A DNA stretch of 56,066 bases, taken from contig JANMTB010000016.1 in NCBI GenBank assembly GCA_031390045.1, forward strand, positions 1-56,066, read 5' to 3'. This document shows, piece after piece, positions 50,823 to 56,066 of this stretch. Source of the stretch: Aalborgiella sp031390045. GTDB taxonomy: Bacteria; Pseudomonadota; Gammaproteobacteria; Burkholderiales; Burkholderiaceae_C. Within the stretch, counting starts at the first letter, position 1; every line of letters begins with the position of its first letter. Made by a program: the position numbers and the translations under genes. Under the pieces are notes generated by a model that ran no database searches, was not told where the DNA came from, and saw nothing but the letters and a program-made list of their open reading frames with translations.

Positions 50823-52109
50823 TTAGATGTCAAACAACAAACGCGCTGGGTCTTCCATGGCATCTTTGATAGCTACCAAGCCAAGCACAGCTTCACGTCC
50901 ATCAATAATGCGGTGGTCGTAGCTCATGGCGAAGTAGTTCATCGGGCGAATGACGATTTCACCGTTTTCAACCACGGCGCGGTCTTTGGTGGCGTGGATG
51001 CCTAAGATGGCGCTTTGTGGTGGATTAATGATGGGTGTCGACAGCATCGAGCCGAACGTGCCACCGTTGCTGATGGAGAACGTACCACCGGTCATGTCTT
51101 CAATGCCCAGCTTGCCGTCGCGCGCTTTGATGCCGTATTCAGCGATTTTCTTCTCGATGTCTGCAAAGCTCATCTGGTCTGCATTGCGCAAGATGGGCAC
51201 AACCAAGCCACGTGGTGAGCCGACAGCAATACCGATGTCAAAGTAGCCGTGATAGACGATGTCATTACCATCAACACTGGCGTTTAACACAGGGAATTTT
51301 TTCAAAGCATGCACAGCGGCTTTGACGAAAAAGCTCATGAAGCCGATTTTGATGCCATGCTCTTTCTCAAATTTCTCTTGGAAACGCTTACGCATCTCAA
51401 TCACAGGTGCCATGTTGATCTCGTTAAACGTGGTCAAAATCGCGTTCGTAGACTGTGATTGCAGCAAACGCTCAGCCACACGAGCGCGCAAACGGCTCAT
51501 TGGGACGCGCTGCTCTGGGCGATCGCCTAAACTGTTTGATTTCACCTCTACTTGAGGCAATAATTTGGCTGTAGCCGGCGTATTTATTGCCTGAGCAGCT
51601 ATTGAATTAATAGCATTTGATGATGCAGAACCAGATGCTGAACCTGAAGAGATAGCACCCAAAACGTCACCCTTCGTCACGCGACCATCTTTGCCAGAAC
51701 CTGCGACAGAGCCGCTAGCCAACTGGTTATCTGCCATCAACTTAGCAGCAGAAGGCATGGCCACGCCAGCCATGGAGCCACCGATAGAAGCAACAGCAAC
51801 GCTTGCTGCCGCAGGAGCAGCCACGGCTGCAGCCGGTGCAGAGGCCGCAGCCGGTGCGGCACCTTTGCCCTCAGTGTTGATACGTGCAATCAACTGCTCG
51901 GCAGCAACAGTTGCGCCGTCGCCTACGAGGATTTCAGCAAGTACGCCAGCGCTCGGAGCAGGTACTTCCAAAACGACTTTATCTGTTTCGATTTCGATCA
52001 AAATCTCGTCCACAGCGACCAGATCGCCCGCTTTTTTCTTCCATGTCAGCATCGTCGCTTCGGCCACGGATTCTGACAACTGAGGTACTTTTACTTCAAT
52101 GATAGCCAT
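50823..52109 (-). CDS. odhB: Dihydrolipoyl succinyltransferase (E2 of 2-oxoglutarate dehydrogenase)
   Basis: This 428-residue core enzyme moves the succinyl group to CoA. It has a lipoyl domain with Lys44 in ETDKV, an Ala/Pro hinge (about 82-115), an E1/E3-binding domain (about 117-153), a second linker, and the catalytic domain with HRIIDG (His399, Asp403). Residues 166-181 of the second linker (AINSIAAQAINTPATA) are encoded by a palindromic repeat. The gene follows sucA by 34 bases. Confidence 0.96.
   Translation of the reverse strand: MAIIEVKVPQLSESVAEATMLTWKKKAGDLVAVDEILIEIETDKVVLEVPAPSAGVLAEILVGDGATVAAEQLIARINTEGKGAAPAAASAPAAAVAAPAAASVAVASIGGSMAGVAMPSAAKLMADNQLASGSVAGSGKDGRVTKGDVLGAISSGSASGSASSNAINSIAAQAINTPATAKLLPQVEVKSNSLGDRPEQRVPMSRLRARVAERLLQSQSTNAILTTFNEINMAPVIEMRKRFQEKFEKEHGIKIGFMSFFVKAAVHALKKFPVLNASVDGNDIVYHGYFDIGIAVGSPRGLVVPILRNADQMSFADIEKKIAEYGIKARDGKLGIEDMTGGTFSISNGGTFGSMLSTPIINPPQSAILGIHATKDRAVVENGEIVIRPMNYFAMSYDHRIIDGREAVLGLVAIKDAMEDPARLLFDI
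51568..51614 (+). repeat. Palindromic repeat, copy 9 (inside odhB linker)
   Basis: A very clear forward copy: GCTGTAGCCGGCGTATTTAT, then TGCCTGAGCAGCTATT and an ATAGC arm. It lies in frame in the flexible linker of odhB, where an insert is harmless. Confidence 0.9.
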
Positions 52110-52143
52110 GATATTCTTTCAATATGTCTTTGATTTATATGAG

Positions 52144-55029
52144 TTATTTAGTGAGAACAAAACCTTTGAGCTTGCCAAACGCTGCATCTAAGAGCGATTT
52201 CAATTGCTCTTGGTGCAAATGCGAGTAGCCCACTGCTGGCGAAGCCGATGCTGCACGACCTGCGTAGCCCAGTTTTTGACCATCCGTCATGTTTTCATGG
52301 ATGTAGTGCTGCACAAAGAACCAAGCGCCTTGGTTTTGTGGCTCATCTTGGCACCACACCACTTCGCTAACATTCGAGTATTTCTTCAACTCAGTTGCAA
52401 AGGCTTTGTGCGGGAACGGGTACAACTGCTCAACGCGGATGATGGCGGTGTCGTCGCTGCCGTTTTCTTCACGGCGTTTGACCAGGTCGTAATACACCTT
52501 GCCAGAGCAAGCAATCACGCGTTTCACCTTGTCGGCCTTGATCTCTTTGTTCTCAGGAATAACCGTTTGGAAAATACCTTTGGTGAACTCTGACAATGGA
52601 GATGCAGCATCCTTAGCCCGCAAAAGCGACTTAGGCGTCATGATGATCAACGGCTTGCGCAAATTACGTACCATCTGACGGCGCAAGATGTGGAAAATCT
52701 GGCTAGCTGTCGTCGGTTGCACCACTTGCATGTTGGTGTCTGCACTCAATTGCATAAAACGCTCTAAACGTGCCGAGCTGTGCTCTGGGCCTTGACCTTC
52801 ATAACCGTGCGGCAGCATCAAAGTAATGCCGTTGACACGACCCCACTTCACTTCACCACTGGCAATAAACTGGTCAATCACGACCTGTGCGCCATTGGCA
52901 AAATCACCAAACTGCGCTTCCCAAATCACGAAAGTATTAGGGTCGTTAGATGCATAGCCGTATTCAAAAGCCAACACGGCCTCTTCCGACAAAATCGAGT
53001 CAATCACCACAAACGGCGCTTGCGTTGGTGACACGTTCTGTAGTGGTGTGTATGTTCCTTCGTCAAACTTTTCACGATTTTGATCGTGAATCACAGCGTG
53101 GCGGTGCGTAAACGTACCACGGCCGCAATCTTCACCCGACAAGCGCACAGGATAGCCACTAGCCACGAGCGAGGCAAATGCCATGTGCTCACCCATGCCC
53201 CAATCGACCGGAATCTCACCGCGACCCATAGCTGCGCGGTCTGCATAGACTTTTTTCACCAGCTGGTGAGGTGCAACGCTGTCGGGAATTGTCGTGATTT
53301 TCTCAGCCAAGCGTTTCCACTCAGCCATAGGGATCGACGTGTCTCCTGCATCTGTCCACTTCTTACTCAAGTACGGCAGCCAATCGACAGCAAACTTGTT
53401 TTTGAAATTGGTAATAACGGGGTTAAAGGTGTTTTTGCCGGCATCTAAGGCGGCACGCATGGATTTCACCATGTCGTCACCCAAAGTTGCTCCCATGCCT
53501 TGCGTGGTCAACTTGTCAGCATACAGTTTGCGTGTTCCTGGGTGTGCCACAATTTTCTTGTACATCAGTGGCTGCGTCAGCGCTGGTGTATCTTGCTCGT
53601 TATGACCGAGTTTACGGAAGCAAATAATGTCAACCACCACGTCTTTTTGAAATTCCATGCGGTATTCCAATGCCCATTGCGTTGCCAAGACCACCGCTTC
53701 AGGGTCGTCGCCATTGACGTGCAACACGGGCGCTTCGATCATCTTCACCACGTCTGAACAATATAGCGTTGAGCGGCTGTCACGTGGGTCACTGGTGGTG
53801 AAACCAATTTGGTTGTTGATGACGATGTGTACCGTACCGCCGGTGAAATAACCACGCGTTTCTGCCAAAGCCAAGGTTTCCATGACTACGCCTTGTCCTG
53901 CAAAAGCGGCATCACCGTGCACCAGTACAGGCAAAACTTGCTTGCCCTGAGGATCAGCGCGTCTATCCATACGGGCACGGACTGAACCTTCAACCACTGG
54001 GTTGACGATTTCTAAGTGTGATGGGTTGAAAGCCAGCGTCAAATGCACAGGGCCACCAGGCGTCGTCACGTCAGAGCTAAAACCTTGGTGGTACTTAACG
54101 TCACCACTTGGCAAATCTTCAGGCGCTGTATGGTCAAACTCCGCAAACAAATCTGCAGGCACTTTGCCCAGTGAGTTGACCAACACATTCAAACGACCGC
54201 GATGCGCCATACCGATCACAATTTCTTGCAATCCCATAGCCCCGCCGCGCTGGATCAACTCGTCCATACTGACAATAAAGCTCTCGCCGCCTTCTAACGA
54301 AAAGCGCTTTTGGCCGACGTATTTGGTATGCAAAAAGCGCTCTAAGCCCTCGGCTGCTGTCAATCTGTCCAAAATATGGACTTTTTTCTCAGCAGTTAAA
54401 TTTGGTTTGCTGCGAACGCTTTCTAGCTTCTCCTGCCACCAGCGTTTTTTCGCTTGATCAGTGATGTACATGTACTCCGCGCCAATACTGCTGCAATACG
54501 TCTCGCGCAGTGCATTCATCAACTCACGCAGGCTCATGCTGTTTTTGCCGAAGAAGGTGTTGCTGGTGTCAAACACGGTTTCTTGGTCAGCATCCGTAAA
54601 CCCATAAAAGGCAGGGTCTAGCTCAGGAATTTTGTCGCGCTCGGTGCGCTTGAGGGGATCTAAATCAGCCCAGCGAGCGCCTACATTTCGGTAAGCGGCA
54701 ATCAGCTGCTGCACTGAGGTGCGTTTACGCCCCATTTCAGCATCAGCACTGCCCATCAACACCTTGGTGCCGCCTTGCTTGGCGCGATCCGCAAAAGCGT
54801 TGATCACAGGCATGTGAGGCACGTCTTTGGCGTTGCTGCCGTCCACGGCGGGCACGTACTGCAAAGCGTCGAAATAATCGCGCCAGCTGTCGGGCACGCT
54901 ACCAGGATTGGCTAAATAATTTTCATACATCTCTTCGACATAGGGCGCATTGCCGCCGAAAAGGAATGTGTTGCCCGAATAGGCTTGATAGACGGAGCCT
55001 GTAGGCTGCGTCGTTGGAATTTGACTCAT
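52144..55029 (-). CDS. sucA: 2-oxoglutarate dehydrogenase E1 component
   Basis: This 961-residue thiamine-diphosphate enzyme decarboxylates 2-oxoglutarate and passes the succinyl unit to OdhB. The N-terminal NTFLFGGNAPYVEEMYENYL is the E2-binding start, GMAHRGRLNVL and HGDAAFAGQGVVMET are the cofactor and active-site blocks, and QFGDFANGAQVVIDQF lies in the C-terminal half. GGAGGT lies before ATG 55029 next to a small hairpin. It is the first gene of the sucA-odhB-lpdA operon. Confidence 0.96.
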   Translation of the reverse strand: MSQIPTTQPTGSVYQAYSGNTFLFGGNAPYVEEMYENYLANPGSVPDSWRDYFDALQYVPAVDGSNAKDVPHMPVINAFADRAKQGGTKVLMGSADAEMGRKRTSVQQLIAAYRNVGARWADLDPLKRTERDKIPELDPAFYGFTDADQETVFDTSNTFFGKNSMSLRELMNALRETYCSSIGAEYMYITDQAKKRWWQEKLESVRSKPNLTAEKKVHILDRLTAAEGLERFLHTKYVGQKRFSLEGGESFIVSMDELIQRGGAMGLQEIVIGMAHRGRLNVLVNSLGKVPADLFAEFDHTAPEDLPSGDVKYHQGFSSDVTTPGGPVHLTLAFNPSHLEIVNPVVEGSVRARMDRRADPQGKQVLPVLVHGDAAFAGQGVVMETLALAETRGYFTGGTVHIVINNQIGFTTSDPRDSRSTLYCSDVVKMIEAPVLHVNGDDPEAVVLATQWALEYRMEFQKDVVVDIICFRKLGHNEQDTPALTQPLMYKKIVAHPGTRKLYADKLTTQGMGATLGDDMVKSMRAALDAGKNTFNPVITNFKNKFAVDWLPYLSKKWTDAGDTSIPMAEWKRLAEKITTIPDSVAPHQLVKKVYADRAAMGRGEIPVDWGMGEHMAFASLVASGYPVRLSGEDCGRGTFTHRHAVIHDQNREKFDEGTYTPLQNVSPTQAPFVVIDSILSEEAVLAFEYGYASNDPNTFVIWEAQFGDFANGAQVVIDQFIASGEVKWGRVNGITLMLPHGYEGQGPEHSSARLERFMQLSADTNMQVVQPTTASQIFHILRRQMVRNLRKPLIIMTPKSLLRAKDAASPLSEFTKGIFQTVIPENKEIKADKVKRVIACSGKVYYDLVKRREENGSDDTAIIRVEQLYPFPHKAFATELKKYSNVSEVVWCQDEPQNQGAWFFVQHYIHENMTDGQKLGYAGRAASASPAVGYSHLHQEQLKSLLDAAFGKLKGFVLTK

Positions 55030-55045
55030 TTTTCCGCTGACCTCC

Positions 55046-55062
55046 GTTTCCCTCTGGGAAAC
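55046..55062 (-). promoter_or_regulatory. sucA: Hairpin abutting the sucA ribosome site
   Basis: GTTTCCC and GGGAAAC form a perfect seven-pair stem with a three-base loop directly before the GGAGG (55041-55045) of sucA. It could tune access of ribosomes or protect the 5' end. No ligand or protein is known. Confidence 0.45.
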
Positions 55063-55150
55063 TCAAGTTAAGTTTTGAAAACCTTCCGCGACACGGCTTA
55101 ACCGATTAGCGGATGCGACTGTGGCAGGAAGGGCCTAGGTAACACCCCGT

Positions 55151-55179
55151 ATTGTGACAGTAAATGTGTGGACTGCCAA
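55151..55179 (-). promoter_or_regulatory. sucA: Sigma-70 promoter for the sucA operon
   Basis: On the - strand TTGGCA (55174-55179), exactly 17 bases, then CACAAT (55151-55156). This gives a leader of about 115 bases and lies between the phoR stop and sucA. Confidence 0.5.
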
Positions 55180-55228
55180 ATTTATGTTACGTTCAATCTC
55201 GTCGACTGATAGATAAAGTCTATATAGC

Positions 55229-56066
55229 CTAGCTTTCTACTAAGCTTTTTTTGAACCGCACTCTGTAATCAGGCAAAGTAAAGGAAAACGTAGATCCTTT
55301 GCCAAGGGTACTTGATATTTGTAACTCGCCGCCATGTCTCTGCACAACATGCTTGACAATGGCCAAACCCAAACCTGTTCCGCCTGATTCACGAGAGCGA
55401 CTCGCATCAACGCGATAAAACCGTTCGGTTAATCTTGGCAAATGTTCTGCAGAAATACCCGTACCAGAGTCGTTTACTGAAAAAACTGCGCCTCCTCGGT
55501 CCAAAGCCTGCAATGAAACTCGTATCCTCCCACTTTCTGGTGTATAGCGCACAGCGTTATTGACCAGGTTGCACATGGCACTTAGCAACTCCGTTTGAGA
55601 TCCGGCCAATTCAATGTTTGATTGGATATCAAAAGTCATGGCTTGCTGGTCTTTAGAGTCTGCAGCACGTTCATACAGTTCTGACTGCAACGCTCTGGCT
55701 TCTTGTTCACAAACAGTCAATAATTCATCAGCATTCATCCACGAGTCAGAAACTGGCGCAGGACTTCCCTCTAGTTTAGAGAGTGTTAACAAATCGCTAA
55801 CCAGCGATTGCATCCGTAGCGATTGCTGCTGCATTAAGTCTAAATATTTGACCCGGTCAGCTTGATTCAAGTCAAGTGCCTGCATCGTTTCTACAAAGCC
55901 ACTCAAAACCGTCAGTGGGGTACGTATTTCATGTGACACATTTGCCACAAAGTCACGTCGCATGGATTCAGCCGCTTCAATAGCAGTAACATCGTTCGAT
56001 AACAGCAGCTTTTTACCTTGCCCATAGGCATGTAGTTGCAAAGCCAACCTCGATTTACGACTATTT
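55229..56066 (-). CDS. Sensor histidine kinase, PhoR-type, C-terminal part (cut by window end)
   Basis: The last 279 or so residues of a membrane-linked histidine kinase are seen. The dimerisation box VSHEIRTPLTVLSGF holds the phospho-accepting histidine, and the ATPase domain shows NNAVRYTP (N box), VNDSGTGIS (G1) and GGTGLGLAIV (G2). The short loop between boxes and the PLTVLSGF pattern fit PhoR, which senses phosphate state, but the sensor part lies outside the window and a response-regulator gene is not seen. The frame runs unbroken to the edge. Confidence 0.8.
   Translation of the reverse strand, partial: NSRKSRLALQLHAYGQGKKLLLSNDVTAIEAAESMRRDFVANVSHEIRTPLTVLSGFVETMQALDLNQADRVKYLDLMQQQSLRMQSLVSDLLTLSKLEGSPAPVSDSWMNADELLTVCEQEARALQSELYERAADSKDQQAMTFDIQSNIELAGSQTELLSAMCNLVNNAVRYTPESGRIRVSLQALDRGGAVFSVNDSGTGISAEHLPRLTERFYRVDASRSRESGGTGLGLAIVKHVVQRHGGELQISSTLGKGSTFSFTLPDYRVRFKKSLVES

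Noticed and set aside
55206..55250. Palindromic-repeat copy at the phoR end
   Set aside because: Shares only TATAGCC and AAGCT words; the core does not align.
1..56066. CRISPR array, insertion sequence, prophage or integrase
   Set aside because: No regularly spaced repeats, transposase, integrase or phage genes are seen on either strand.

Overview
This window looks like a chromosome segment from a betaproteobacterium of the order Burkholderiales, and the gene order best fits the Comamonadaceae or a close relative. Three things support this: a 14-gene complex I operon with separate nuoC and nuoD followed by a DUF2818 gene; the chain tRNA-Leu, secG, tpiA, quinone oxidoreductase, pnp, rpsO; and the chain hfl, hfq, der, bamB, yfgM, hisS, ispG, rodZ, pilF, rlmN, ndk. 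By eye the base composition is only moderately GC, lower than in many relatives. I could not run a search, so this placement rests on recognised families and remembered gene order.

Layout. Positions 1-5170 are mostly accessory and read on the + strand: the 3' end of a DUF1003 gene, a DUF1801 remnant, a LapA-like membrane protein, a full DUF1003 gene that shares a 125-bp identical block with the window start, a lipoprotein sugar dehydrogenase of the PQQ type, a dihaem cytochrome c, and a glutamate dehydrogenase. From 5260 to 43688 almost everything reads on the - strand. In transcription order this block holds rluD, scpB, rluB, ndk, rlmN, pilF, rodZ, ispG, hisS, yfgM, bamB, der, hfq, hflX, hflK, hflC, rpsO, pnp, a quinone oxidoreductase, tpiA, secG, tRNA-Leu(GAG), nuoA to nuoN, a DUF2818 gene, a NUDIX hydrolase and a DUF1178 gene. 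bamD and a PP2C phosphatase read on the + strand, each divergent from a - strand neighbour (rluD and dinG). The right end carries the 2-oxoglutarate dehydrogenase operon (sucA, odhB, lpdA), zapE, a secreted coiled-coil protein, and the 3' part of a PhoR-type kinase.

How it works together. The left cytochrome and dehydrogenase, complex I, and the 2-oxoglutarate dehydrogenase operon form an aerobic respiratory core. The middle holds RNA turnover (pnp, hfq), ribosome and tRNA functions (rpsO, der, hisS, rlmN, rluB, rluD) and envelope assembly (bamB, bamD, yfgM, rodZ, secG, hflKC). Overlapping start and stop codons make translational coupling likely in many places.

The most unusual signal is a family of roughly 46-bp palindromic repeats, with about nine copies seen. 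Some lie between genes, but others lie inside coding sequence (odhB, the coiled-coil protein, probably rodZ and bamB) and one supplies the last codons and stop of tpiA. In odhB and the coiled-coil gene the repeat is translated in the same frame and gives related 16-residue peptides. This resembles the in-frame palindromic elements known from Rickettsia. Other points of interest are structured leaders before rpsO, pnp and sucA, and a 14-bp palindrome over the putative promoter of the tRNA-Leu/nuo unit.
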